Below, one piece after another: positions 1 through 8,002 of a stretch of 21,258 nucleotides of DNA (within the stretch, counting starts at the first letter, position 1; every line of letters begins with the position of its first letter). A model generated the notes under the pieces. That model was not told where the DNA came from. It did not search any database and saw only the letters and a program-made list of their open reading frames with translations. The translations under genes and the position numbers were made by a program. Location of the stretch: positions 1 through 21,258 of the forward strand of contig JABEUP010000012.1 of the NCBI GenBank assembly GCA_013044365.1, in the 5' to 3' direction. The stretch comes from Acidimicrobiaceae bacterium. Its GTDB lineage: Bacteria; Actinomycetota; Acidimicrobiia; Acidimicrobiales; Acidimicrobiaceae.

Positions 1-554
1 ATTCTCGAGGATGATGAGACTTCATTCGAAGTGGGATAGCCAATTGCAATCGCGCCAATAGGTTGAAAATTATTGGGGATGCCAAAAGATTGTTTGATTA
101 AATCAACGTTTCGAAAAAGGCCAAAGAATAAGGCACCTAAGTTTTCATTTACAACTGAATTGAGTATCAGCATGGTTGCAAATGCAGTATCTATGTACCA
201 GTAGGGTACCGGCCACTGACTTAGTTCGTTGAGGTTGGCGTAGCTCTTGTCGGCTTTCGCATATCGTTCAGCGTACGCATCAGCGTTGGCCAGTGGAATT
301 ATTACTATCGGCGCGTCCCAAAGGCCGTCATGTGAGGTCGCTCTCGCTTTCCAGTCCCGAGTGATTGCAAGTTCCCAAAATACATCCAGGGTGCTTTGAT
401 GATCCAGTACCAGGAAGTCAAATCCTTGCGTGAAACCTGCGGACGGGCCTTTGGTGGCTGAATCCAGGATTCGGCGGAGTGCAGGTTCTGGCACTGCTCT
501 ACTGCTGAAATGGCGATACATTCTTCTTTTGTTGAGGAGTTCGTAGTATTCCAT
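1..554 (-). CDS. Nitroreductase family protein (3' end cut off by window edge)
   Basis: Reading leftward from the ATG at 554-552, the frame stays open for 184 codons to base 1 with no stop, so the C-terminus lies outside the window. The N-terminus (MEYYELLNKRRMYRHF, then GPSAGFTQGFDFLVL around residues 41-55) has the RR-x-x-R-x-F start and small-residue loop typical of FMN-binding nitroreductases. Near the visible end, GIPNNFQPIGAIAIGYP (around 159-175) matches the family's C-terminal segment. Such enzymes are FMN-dependent NAD(P)H or F420H2 oxidoreductases; the substrate cannot be read from sequence. No Shine-Dalgarno is visible. A TAGTTT hexamer at 566-561 puts a predicted transcription start on the A of the ATG, suggesting a leaderless mRNA. 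It is divergent from the rhodanese/E1 gene. Confidence 0.85.
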   Translation of the reverse strand, partial: MEYYELLNKRRMYRHFSSRAVPEPALRRILDSATKGPSAGFTQGFDFLVLDHQSTLDVFWELAITRDWKARATSHDGLWDAPIVIIPLANADAYAERYAKADKSYANLNELSQWPVPYWYIDTAFATMLILNSVVNENLGALFFGLFRNVDLIKQSFGIPNNFQPIGAIAIGYPTSNEVSSSSR

Positions 555-732
555 AATTAGAAACTAGGTCTTTTGGGGGCCTTCGTGGGAATCATGGCTG
601 AAATCAGTATCAGAAATCAATCGTGCCGTTCCAAGATTAAGATGTTTTGAAGATTTTTGGCCAGCCTGGAATGTTGACTAATATGGTAAGGTTTTAAATA
701 GGGAATTTTCAGATATGGCTGGAGTGTAACCC
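555..732. promoter_or_regulatory. Divergent promoter region between nitroreductase and rhodanese/MoeB genes
   Basis: This 178-bp gap separates two divergent genes. Leftward, TAGTTT at 566-561 could be a -10 element for the nitroreductase. Rightward, TTGACT at 674-679 resembles a -35 box and is followed by an AT-rich TTTTAAATA at 692-700, but the 15-17 bp spacing gives no clean -10 match. A ribosome binding site GGAG (721-724) lies 8 bases before the ATG at 733. No small gene or RNA structure was seen. Confidence 0.4.
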
Positions 733-1905
733 ATGGCAAGTTTTAGAGAGATATTACTGAAGACAAAGTCTCAAATAGAAGAAATAGACACGCTTGGCGC
801 TTCCCAGCTTGGGAACGGCTGGCTCTTCTTGGACGTACGGGAGGCTGATGAATACGAGCAGGGCACGATTGAAAATGCTATGTTTCTGCCCCGCGGAAAC
901 CTTGAGGTACAGGTAGAGGGGCGAATTCCTGATAAAAAGCAAAGAATCGTTGTCTTCTGCGCCGGCGGAGTCCGCTCTGCCCTGGCGGCTAAGTCTCTCC
1001 AGGATCTCGGATACCAGGACGTGATTTCAATGGCGGGAGGGTTCAATAAATGGAAGGACGACGGTCTGAAATGGGTAACCCCGAAAACGTTGACACCCGA
1101 ACAGAGAAACCGTTATCAGCGCCACCTCCTTCTTCCAGAGGTGGGAGAGGTGGGACAGAAGAAGCTTCTTGAAAAAAGTGTGCTTCTCCTCGGTGCCGGA
1201 GGCTTGGGCTCGCCTGCCGCGTTGTATCTCGCGGCAGCAGGTGTTGGCCACATTGGAATAATCGACATGGATGAGGTGGATGCGTCTAATCTGCAACGTC
1301 AGATTTTGCATAATTTGGAGCGAATTGGACAGCGAAAGGTGGATTCTGCCAAGAAGACCATCATGCTTCTCAATCCGGATGTCGAGGTAACCACTTATGA
1401 CGTGAGACTAGGCGCAGACAACGTTTTGGATATTATCGACGGATATGACGTGATCGTCGACGGAATGGACAATTTCCCGACTAGGTATCTAGTCAATGAC
1501 GCGGCACTGCTGAAAAGGATTCCGGTTGTGCACGGTTCTATTTTCCGGTTTGAAGGTCAGGTCACCGTATTCAATCCATACGTTGGTCCCTGTTACCGTT
1601 GCTTCGTCCCGGAACCGCCGCCCGCTGAACTGGCGCCATCGTGTGCTGAAGCTGGTGTGCTGGGAGTGCTACCAGGAATTATTGGCTCGATTCAGGCAAT
1701 GGAGACCATTAAGCTATTGCTCGATTTGGGTGATCCGCTGGTTGGAAGACTTTTGGCTTACGATGCTCTTGAGGGGACGTTCAGAACCTTCAAGATGAGA
1801 AGAGACCCGGCTTGCCCGGCATGTGGTCCCGATGTAGAAGAGATAGTCATTGCCGAGTATGACCATTTGTGCATGCCGCATACGAAGGTGCTTGCTACGG
1901 CTTGA
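733..1905 (+). CDS. moeB: MoeB/ThiF-family adenylyltransferase with N-terminal rhodanese domain
   Basis: An E1-like enzyme of 390 residues. These enzymes adenylate the C-terminal glycine of a ubiquitin-like sulfur carrier (MoaD/ThiS type), for molybdopterin, thiamine or other sulfur transfer. Residues 18-115 form a rhodanese domain (LFLDVREADEYEQG; active-site loop VFCAGGVRS with Cys76). Residues 121-378 form the ThiF/MoeB domain: GAGGLGS at 154-160 binds ATP, DGMDNFPTRYLVND surrounds the conserved Asp near 243-256, Cys304 sits in SCAEAGVLG, and CYRC (287-290) with CPAC (361-364) forms the zinc site. In MoeZ and human MOCS3 the rhodanese domain is C-terminal; here it is N-terminal. GGAG 8 bases upstream supports the start. 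The carrier-protein partner is not in the window, so molybdopterin versus another pathway is open. Confidence 0.88.
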   Translation: MASFREILLKTKSQIEEIDTLGASQLGNGWLFLDVREADEYEQGTIENAMFLPRGNLEVQVEGRIPDKKQRIVVFCAGGVRSALAAKSLQDLGYQDVISMAGGFNKWKDDGLKWVTPKTLTPEQRNRYQRHLLLPEVGEVGQKKLLEKSVLLLGAGGLGSPAALYLAAAGVGHIGIIDMDEVDASNLQRQILHNLERIGQRKVDSAKKTIMLLNPDVEVTTYDVRLGADNVLDIIDGYDVIVDGMDNFPTRYLVNDAALLKRIPVVHGSIFRFEGQVTVFNPYVGPCYRCFVPEPPPAELAPSCAEAGVLGVLPGIIGSIQAMETIKLLLDLGDPLVGRLLAYDALEGTFRTFKMRRDPACPACGPDVEEIVIAEYDHLCMPHTKVLATA

Positions 1906-1940
1906 CTTTGATCCACGGTAGTGTGTGTCCGCGATGAGGG

Positions 1941-1990
1941 TAAGGGTCCGGTCCCAAATGGGAATCCGGACCCTTATCGATTATTGTCTT
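1941..1990 (+). terminator. Strong hairpin, probable rho-independent terminator after the rhodanese/MoeB gene
   Basis: A perfect 11-bp stem is formed by TAAGGGTCCGG (1941-1951) and CCGGACCCTTA (1966-1976). An inner TCCC/GGGA pair (1952-1955 with 1960-1963) extends it around an AAAT loop, leaving AT (1964-1965) unpaired. It is followed by the T-rich but interrupted tract TTATTGTCTTTCATT. It starts 35 bases after the upstream stop codon. An open reading frame runs through it from a GTG at 1921, but the hairpin and family alignment argue that this stretch is untranslated. An attenuator or RNA regulatory element for the downstream mutase is a less likely alternative. Confidence 0.75.
1982..1987 (+). 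promoter_or_regulatory. Candidate -10 hexamer TATTGT for the mutase gene
   Basis: TATTGT fits the actinobacterial TANNNT -10 pattern. Its usual +1 would be near 1994, two bases before the ATG at 1996, in agreement with a (near-)leaderless message and the lack of a ribosome binding site. It lies in the T-rich tail of the terminator hairpin, so the same bases could end one transcript and start the next. No -35 box is recognisable. Confidence 0.35.
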
Positions 1991-1995
1991 TCATT

Positions 1996-3579
1996 ATGGC
2001 GAAAATAAACCACGAGACTGATTCTGGAATAGAAATCGAGCCTATTTACGGGCCGGAGAAGCTTAAAGGTTGGGATCCCGACCAAAAACTAGGTTCTCCT
2101 GGTGACGCGCCATTTACCCGGGGAATTTACAAGGATATGTACCGCTCGCGGTTATGGACTATGCGTCAATATGCAGGATTCGGAACGGCAGCATCGACCA
2201 ACGAGCGGTTCAAGTTTTTGCTCAAGGCTGGTCAGACCGGTTTGAGTTGCGCCTTTGATCTGCCTACCCAGATGGGATTCGATTCTGACCACCCGAGGGC
2301 TGAGGGTGAGGTCGGTAAAGTGGGCGTGGCCATTGACTCTATTGAGGATATGAAGTTGTTATTCAAAGACATTCCCCTAGATACCGTGACAACCTCAATG
2401 ACCATCAACTCGACAGCTGCTATCCTGCTGCTTCTCTACCAGTTGGTGGCGGAGGAAAACGGGGTATCCCCAACCGAACTACGGGGAACAGTTCAAAATG
2501 ACATTCTGAAAGAGTATGTTGCCCGGGGCACTTATATCTACCCGCCTAGACCATCGATGAGACTGATAACTGATACGTTCAGTTACTGCCATGTAAATCT
2601 TCCGAACTGGAACACGATTTCGATATCGGGATATCACATACGTGAGGCTGGTTCCACAGCGGTACAGGAGATTGCATTTACTATCGCAAACGGGATCGCC
2701 TATGTTCAAGCTGCAATTGACGCCGGTCTCGCAGTGGATGATTTCGCCCCAAGACTTTCTTTCTTTTGGAATGCACATAACAACCTCTTCGAAGAGGTGG
2801 GCAAGTACAGAGCATCAAGGCGAATCTGGGCTAAAGTCATGTCAGAGCGTTTCGGTGCCAAGGACAAGCGGTCTTTGCTTCTTCGCTTTCATACCCAGAC
2901 TGGTGGTTCCACACTTACTGCCCAACAGCCCGAAATCAATATTGTCCGCGTTGCGATACAGGCGCTGGCAGCCGTTATGGGCGGTACCCAGTCTTTGCAC
3001 ACCAATGGTTTTGACGAAGCACTTGGGCTTCCGACGACAAAAGCCGCAAAGATTGCGCTTAGAACCCAGCAAATCGTTGGATACGAGTCTGGCGTTGTCG
3101 ATACCCCGGATCCTCTTGGGGGATCCTACTTCGTCGAGGCTATGACGGATAGGATCGAAGAACTGGCTTGGGAATATCTGGAGAAGATCGATGCGATGGG
3201 TGGTGCGGTGGACGCAATCGAATCCGGCTTTATGCAGGATGAGATCGAACAGTCAGCTTACTCATATGCCAAGGCTGTGGATGCTCGAGAAAAAGTCATA
3301 GTTGGAGTAAATGAGTTCATTGACGAAGCGCTCGAATCACCTGAAGTCTTCCCTATCGACCCCGCTCTTCAGTCCCATCAAGTAGCAAGTGTGCGTTCGC
3401 TTAGAGAGCGGCGGGACGGCGACGCGGTGGCTTACGCTTTGGCTGATCTGGAAAAGTGTGCCTTGGAGGGAGGGAATCTCCTTTACCCTATGAAGGAGGC
3501 ACTTCGCAGACGGGCAACGCTCGGGGAGGTGTCAGATACGTTGCGTAACATTTTTGGCATTTATCAACCGCGAGGTTAA
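1996..3579 (+). CDS. Methylmalonyl-CoA mutase large (catalytic) subunit, without cobalamin domain
   Basis: Adenosylcobalamin-dependent acyl-CoA mutase catalytic chain, 527 residues, probably interconverting (R)-methylmalonyl-CoA and succinyl-CoA. Tyr59 (RQYAGF), Arg177 (VARGTYIYPP) and His214 (SGYHIREAG) have exactly the spacing of Tyr89/Arg207/His244 in the Propionibacterium mutase (118 and 155 residues). Isobutyryl-CoA mutase has Phe/Gln at the first two positions and 2-hydroxyisobutyryl-CoA mutase has Ile/Gln, so methylmalonyl specificity is favoured. FDLPTQMGFDSDHP (87-100), SLHTNGFDEA (333-342) and DPLGGSYFVE (372-381) are further family motifs. The protein ends after the TIM-barrel region; the C-terminal B12 domain (DxHxxG) is absent, so a separate small subunit must exist elsewhere. 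I chose ATG 1996 over GTG 1921 because the latter reads through the hairpin. No Shine-Dalgarno is visible; the start may be leaderless. Confidence 0.9.
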   Translation: MAKINHETDSGIEIEPIYGPEKLKGWDPDQKLGSPGDAPFTRGIYKDMYRSRLWTMRQYAGFGTAASTNERFKFLLKAGQTGLSCAFDLPTQMGFDSDHPRAEGEVGKVGVAIDSIEDMKLLFKDIPLDTVTTSMTINSTAAILLLLYQLVAEENGVSPTELRGTVQNDILKEYVARGTYIYPPRPSMRLITDTFSYCHVNLPNWNTISISGYHIREAGSTAVQEIAFTIANGIAYVQAAIDAGLAVDDFAPRLSFFWNAHNNLFEEVGKYRASRRIWAKVMSERFGAKDKRSLLLRFHTQTGGSTLTAQQPEINIVRVAIQALAAVMGGTQSLHTNGFDEALGLPTTKAAKIALRTQQIVGYESGVVDTPDPLGGSYFVEAMTDRIEELAWEYLEKIDAMGGAVDAIESGFMQDEIEQSAYSYAKAVDAREKVIVGVNEFIDEALESPEVFPIDPALQSHQVASVRSLRERRDGDAVAYALADLEKCALEGGNLLYPMKEALRRRATLGEVSDTLRNIFGIYQPRG

Positions 3580-3584
3580 GCCCA

Positions 3585-4943
3585 GTGAAATTTGTGATCA
3601 TCGGTGGCGGACCGGCAGGGGTCCAGGCGGCAACGCATGGCGCCCGGCTTGGCGCAGAGGTAATTCTAATTGAGAAGGACATCCTGGGTGGCGCTGCAAA
3701 CCTATGGGACTGTGTTCCTTCAAAAGCAATGATTGCTACCGGAGCGATGATTAAGATGCTGGAGAGGGCCGACAGGATCGGCCTACCGGCACACCGATTA
3801 ATTCCCGATCTGGATGAACTTAGATTACGTGTCAGTTCCATTACTGAAAAGTTGGCAAAGTCCTTCGACCAATTGCTTGGTTCCCAAGGTGTACGGGTCA
3901 TCAGAGGGACAGGAAAAGTTATATCCAAACACGAGGTGATGGCGACATTCCCAGATGGGACTGAAGAGATCATTGGGGCCGAGGCAATTTTGGTGGCGAC
4001 TGGTTCCCGACCACGGGTCCCCGACTGGGCTTTGGTAGACGGTGACCGGGTTCTGACTACCCGGCATGCGTATCCGCCTAAGGAGATACCTGAACATCTT
4101 GTAGTCATCGGGTCAGGTGTCACGGGCGTGGAATTTGTCCACATGTTCAGGTCATTTGGTTCGAAGGTTTCGCTTGTTGTGTCCAGACAGCAGGTTTTAC
4201 CATCCAAAGATCCCGAAGTGGCGGCTGCCCTTGAGGTGGACTTTTTAGAAACCGGGGTACTGCTGTACAAGGGGGCAAGAGCGGTAGGAATAGAGCGGAT
4301 CGACAAGGGTGTCAAGGTTATCTGCGATGACCAAAGAACTATCGAAGGTTCCCACGTCCTACTGGCGATTGGTTCGGTGCCTAATTCCGAAAATCTTGGT
4401 TTGGAAAGTGCAGGGGTTTTTGTCGATAGATGGGGACAGGTTCCTGTCGATCACCACTGTGTATCAAACGTGCCTCATATATATGCCGCTGGAGACCTTT
4501 CCGGCAAGCTTCAACTTGCATCGGTTGCGTCGATGCAGGGTCGTAAGGTGGCAGAGCACGTCATGGGTCTTGACGGCCGTCAGCATCGTCACCTGGATTA
4601 TGAAAAGGCGGCTTCCGCGATCTTTACCGAACCTGAAATAGCGGACGTCGGACTTGCAGAGGCAGAGGCGTTTGCCCAAGGGCGCAAGATCAGAGTTACC
4701 AAGGTTCCTTTCGCCTCCAACCCAAGGGCACTTATTGACGGAGATGCCAGGGGATTCGTGAAAATACTTTCCGATCCGGCAACCGGGGTAGTTCTCGGAG
4801 GTTCAATTGTCGGGGCACATGCCGCGGAGTTAATATCAGTTATTGCGGTTGCTGTTACCGCTCGATTGCGCGTGACCGATATTGTCGAGTCCGTTCTGGT
4901 GCATCCATCGTTGGCGGAGGCGCTGGCTGAGGCTGCAGATTAG
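3585..4943 (+). CDS. lpdA: LpdA-type FAD-dependent NAD(P)H oxidoreductase (quinone reductase-like), atypical active site
   Basis: Class I pyridine nucleotide-disulfide oxidoreductase fold, 452 residues. FAD-binding GGGPAG is at 7-12, NAD(P)-binding GSGVTGVEF near 177-185, the second FAD motif IYAAGD near 297-302, and the dimerisation domain follows. True lipoamide dehydrogenases have CxxxxC; here GGAANLWDCVPSK shows Ala38 in place of the first Cys, with only Cys43 left. The same GGAA-x-L-x-DCVPSK pattern occurs in M. tuberculosis LpdA (Rv3303c), an NAD(P)H:quinone reductase. Unlike that protein, the C-terminal HPSLAE keeps the His and Glu of the catalytic dyad. Thus disulfide exchange with lipoamide is unlikely, while hydride transfer to quinones is plausible. 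GTG start with GAGG (3572-3575) 9 bases upstream, overlapping the end of the mutase gene, with which it is probably co-transcribed. Confidence 0.85.
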   Translation: MKFVIIGGGPAGVQAATHGARLGAEVILIEKDILGGAANLWDCVPSKAMIATGAMIKMLERADRIGLPAHRLIPDLDELRLRVSSITEKLAKSFDQLLGSQGVRVIRGTGKVISKHEVMATFPDGTEEIIGAEAILVATGSRPRVPDWALVDGDRVLTTRHAYPPKEIPEHLVVIGSGVTGVEFVHMFRSFGSKVSLVVSRQQVLPSKDPEVAAALEVDFLETGVLLYKGARAVGIERIDKGVKVICDDQRTIEGSHVLLAIGSVPNSENLGLESAGVFVDRWGQVPVDHHCVSNVPHIYAAGDLSGKLQLASVASMQGRKVAEHVMGLDGRQHRHLDYEKAASAIFTEPEIADVGLAEAEAFAQGRKIRVTKVPFASNPRALIDGDARGFVKILSDPATGVVLGGSIVGAHAAELISVIAVAVTARLRVTDIVESVLVHPSLAEALAEAAD

Positions 4944-4945
4944 TT

Positions 4946-6121
4946 TTATTCACCCGCGATTTTATCAAGGAGATAGCTGCGGATTTCTGGATTTGTGGCT
5001 GCGTCAATAATCGTATGCGCCATGGCTATTGCACCATCTAGGACTGCCTTGTCGGCCACCGGGGTGATGCAGGCGGCTGTGAACTCCGGTTGGTGATTAA
5101 CCGCCGGGAATGAGTCGATACCAAGCATTGGATGGATTGAAGGTATCTTTAGAGACACATTGGCCATATCGGTCGAAGCGCGAAGTCTGCCTTCGGTTTC
5201 ATTTGTAAAAACCCTGCCCAGCTTTTTTGCATTGGCGACATAGAGTGCCGCCAAACGCTCATCTGTTATGAATTCCGAATAAGTTTTGCTTGCTTGTGAA
5301 ATTTCAAGTTTTGCACCCGTCGCAACTGCTCCAGCCTCGAAACACGCTCTTACCTTGGGTTCAAGCAATTTGAGCTGGGCCAGATTGTCTGCACGGATTA
5401 TCCACCGTCCTCTTGTGTCTGAAGGAATGACGTTTGGCGCATCGCCACCTTTTGTTATGACTCCATGGATCATCTCGTATGGGTATAGCTGCTGTCGTAA
5501 AAGCCCTATTGCCACCTGTGCGATTGTCATGGCATCCTGAGAATTGATTCCCGCTTGCGGAAACCCCGCCGCATGAGCTTCTTTGCCCAGGTAGTTGATA
5601 TTGAGATGTTTCCCGGCGATGCAGTCCATTCGATCGGCTTCGAGCGGCGAGGGGTGTACCATCATTGAAGCATGAATTCCATCGAACAAACCTCTGTCCA
5701 TCATCTCGATCTTTCCGCCACCGCCTTCTTCGGCAGGTGTTCCCATGATCTTCATGGTGATGCCAAGATCATCGGTGAGCGGTACGAGTGCCTTGGCAGC
5801 TCCTAGTGCCGCGGCGGCAATTATGTTGTGGCCGCAGGCATGGCCAATTTCAGGCAGGGCATCATATTCTGCGCATATCGATATCACCAGCGGTCCAGTT
5901 CCGTAGCTTGCCACGAAAGCTGTTTCAAGGCCGGCTGGATTCGTCATCACCGAGTATCCGTAACTGACGAGCTCTTCGGAAAGCCATGTGCTGGCTTTGA
6001 GTTCCTGATAACCGACCTCTGGATTGGCGTGTATTCTGTGGCTGATCCCGATAATCCTCTCGGACGCGTCATCCAAATCTGCGGAAACTCTGTTCTTGAG
6101 GCATTGCAAGTCGTCGATCAT
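4946..6121 (-). CDS. M20-family amidohydrolase/peptidase
   Basis: Zinc metallohydrolase of 391 residues, resembling the M20D amidohydrolase and aminobenzoyl-glutamate hydrolase (AbgB) branch. Metal-site motifs: HRIHANPEVG (28-37), AEYDALPEIGHACGHN (84-99), PAEEGGGGK (129-137, with the catalytic Glu pair), MMVHP (153-157) and a late NHQPEF. The insert near KEAHAAGFP belongs to the dimerisation domain. These enzymes cleave amide bonds of N-acyl or folate-derived substrates; the substrate here is unknown. Mycobacterial amiA1/amiB1, next to lpdA, are family relatives in a similar context. AAGGAG (6136-6131 on this strand) lies 9 bases before the ATG and fixes the start. It follows the carboxylase gene by 120 bp on the same strand and meets the lpdA-like gene tail to tail with only 2 bp between stop codons. 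Confidence 0.85.
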   Translation of the reverse strand: MIDDLQCLKNRVSADLDDASERIIGISHRIHANPEVGYQELKASTWLSEELVSYGYSVMTNPAGLETAFVASYGTGPLVISICAEYDALPEIGHACGHNIIAAAALGAAKALVPLTDDLGITMKIMGTPAEEGGGGKIEMMDRGLFDGIHASMMVHPSPLEADRMDCIAGKHLNINYLGKEAHAAGFPQAGINSQDAMTIAQVAIGLLRQQLYPYEMIHGVITKGGDAPNVIPSDTRGRWIIRADNLAQLKLLEPKVRACFEAGAVATGAKLEISQASKTYSEFITDERLAALYVANAKKLGRVFTNETEGRLRASTDMANVSLKIPSIHPMLGIDSFPAVNHQPEFTAACITPVADKAVLDGAIAMAHTIIDAATNPEIRSYLLDKIAGE

Positions 6122-6241
6122 CGAGGGTTACTCCTTTTCGCCACACACCCAACTACTTAATACAAGTTAGTCCGGTGGCAAATGGCTGGTCCTTCACCAG
6201 ATGCCTGACTCTCGAATACTTGTGTTCCCTAAGTCCGGGTG

Positions 6242-8002
6242 CTACTCGATCACTGCGACTATGTCTCCACCGCCGACGGAGTCGCCCGGTTTTACTCTGA
6301 TTTCTTTGACGGTTCCAGTCTTTTCGGTGTTGATGGCGTTCTCCATTTTCATTGCCTCGAGCACGCATACAGTTTGACCAGCTTCAACACTCTGCCCAAT
6401 CTCAACTAGTACTTTGACAATTGTGCCTTGCATCGGGACGGTCACGGTTCCCGATCCTCCGCCTATCGGGCTGTGCGCCTTATGCCTGGGCCGTTTCCCG
6501 TTGTTGGCGTTTGACTTGGCCGGCGAGTCTTCCAAGTCACTTTCGGGTAGCCAAAGTTTCACCTGATACCGTTTGCCGTTTACTTCGGCGCTTACTTCCC
6601 GGAGGACTTTGGCATCTTCGCTTAATGCATTAGGAACCAGCGGAGGAACCACCATGTTTTCAAGTCCGGATTTTTCTTCGACCCACCTTGTGGAGTGTTT
6701 GGCACTGGCAAAATCCTTGTGGGCCAGAATCATCTTCAGGGCGGGAATTGTCGTATGTACGCCCTCGATTACCGTCTCATCGAGGGATCTTTTCATTTTC
6801 TCGATTGCTTTGGTTCTGTCAGGTCCCCAGACAATCAATTTGGCGATCAGATTATCGTAATACTGTGAAACGGTGTCACCCGATTCATATCCCGAATCCA
6901 AACGTACGCCAAATCCATCGGGCTTGAGGAATTTTGAGATGGTTCCCGGGGATGGAAGAAATTTGCCCTTGTCGGGGTTCTCGGCATTGATCCGCACTTC
7001 AATTGCGTGCCCAGTACGTTTGATTTCATCCTGGGTAAAAGGAATTGGTTCGCCTGCTGCAACTCTGATTTGAAGTTCAACCAGATCGAGGCCGGTAACA
7101 AGTTCTGTAACCGGGTGTTCCACCTGAAGCCTGGTATTCATTTCAAGAAAGTAGAACTCACCATCCTGGAAAAGGAATTCCACCGTTCCGGCATTTAAAT
7201 AGCCGCATGCCTTGGCGACCTTTACCGCAGCTTCCCCCATGGCTTGGCGGATTTCATCAGGGAATCCAGCGGCAGGCGACTCTTCTATCAACTTCTGGTG
7301 TCGTCTTTGACTTGAGCAGTCTCTTTCCCCAAGCCACAAAGTATTGCCGAAGCTATCGGCGAAAATCTGCATTTCTATGTGTCGGGGCCAAGTCAGATAT
7401 CGTTCTAGATAGCTTTCCGATCTCCCGAATGATTTTTCAGCTTCCCTCTGGGCGGACTCTAGCGCTTCTGCAGCGGATTCGGGGTTGGTAACAACCCGCA
7501 TTCCTCTTCCGCCACCCCCATACGCCGCCTTAATCGCTACTGGCCACCCAAATTGGTTTCCAAAGGCAATTACCTCAGATGGATCCTTAATGACCTCGAC
7601 AGTTCCCGGGACGCCGTCGACTCCAGCCTTCTCTGCGGCGATTCTGGAGCTGATCTTGTCACCCATGATTTCGATGGCTTCTGGAGGGGGACCTATGAAA
7701 GTTACTCCGGTAGAGGTTACTGTCCGCGCGAAGTCGGTGTTCTCCGAAAAAAAACCGTAACCAGGATGGAGGGCATCTACTTTTGCCTTGGAAATTATGT
7801 CCAAGATTGCCGGAGTGTTTAGATAGCTCTCGGTTACGGTTTGTCCGCCCAGCGCGTACGCCTCATCTGCCAGACGAACATGTAGGGCATCGCGATCAAG
7901 CTCGGAATAGACCGCCACCGTCTTGATGCCCATCTCACGCGCCGTGCGGATAACACGAACCGCTATTTCGCCGCGATTTGCGACCAAAAGCTTTTTAAAC
8001 AT
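6242..8002 (-). CDS. accA3: Acetyl-/propionyl-CoA carboxylase alpha subunit (biotin carboxylase plus BCCP)
   Basis: This 586-residue protein carries the ATP-dependent biotin carboxylation half-reaction of an acyl-CoA carboxylase, fused to its biotin carrier domain. The biotin carboxylase N-domain starts LLVANRGEIAVRVIR (5-19); the ATP-grasp glycine loop is YGGGGRGMRV (161-170); RDCSSQRRHQKLIEESPA (227-244) and EMNTRLQVEHPVTE (287-300) are core signatures. After a linker, the biotinyl domain has EAMKMEN with the modified Lys at 552. The layout is that of actinobacterial AccA subunits such as mycobacterial AccA3. The carboxyltransferase beta subunit (AccD) is not in the window. Linked to the mutase region and divergent birA, a role in propionyl-CoA to methylmalonyl-CoA conversion or malonyl-CoA supply is likely, but substrate is set by the missing beta subunit. 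A purine-rich AGAGGA lies just before the ATG. Confidence 0.93.
   Translation of the reverse strand: MFKKLLVANRGEIAVRVIRTAREMGIKTVAVYSELDRDALHVRLADEAYALGGQTVTESYLNTPAILDIISKAKVDALHPGYGFFSENTDFARTVTSTGVTFIGPPPEAIEIMGDKISSRIAAEKAGVDGVPGTVEVIKDPSEVIAFGNQFGWPVAIKAAYGGGGRGMRVVTNPESAAEALESAQREAEKSFGRSESYLERYLTWPRHIEMQIFADSFGNTLWLGERDCSSQRRHQKLIEESPAAGFPDEIRQAMGEAAVKVAKACGYLNAGTVEFLFQDGEFYFLEMNTRLQVEHPVTELVTGLDLVELQIRVAAGEPIPFTQDEIKRTGHAIEVRINAENPDKGKFLPSPGTISKFLKPDGFGVRLDSGYESGDTVSQYYDNLIAKLIVWGPDRTKAIEKMKRSLDETVIEGVHTTIPALKMILAHKDFASAKHSTRWVEEKSGLENMVVPPLVPNALSEDAKVLREVSAEVNGKRYQVKLWLPESDLEDSPAKSNANNGKRPRHKAHSPIGGGSGTVTVPMQGTIVKVLVEIGQSVEAGQTVCVLEAMKMENAINTEKTGTVKEIRVKPGDSVGGGDIVAVIE

Noticed and set aside
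1921..1995. Possible 25-residue N-terminal extension of the mutase from GTG 1921
   Set aside because: Encoded by a strong hairpin, starts without a ribosome binding site, and the family begins nearer to ATG 1996.
2642..3145. Plus-strand open frame of 167 codons inside the mutase gene
   Set aside because: Lies in another frame of a gene with clear family motifs; composition not protein-like.
3488..4315. Long minus-strand open frame (275 codons) opposite the mutase end and lpdA-like gene
   Set aside because: Ser/Thr/Pro-rich translation with no recognisable motif, fully antisense to two well-supported genes; a shadow frame.
6122..6241. Possible separate promoter or small RNA in the 120-bp gap between carboxylase and M20 genes
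   Set aside because: Only short 4-bp stems and no aligned -35/-10 pair were found; nothing beyond the M20 ribosome binding site is supported.
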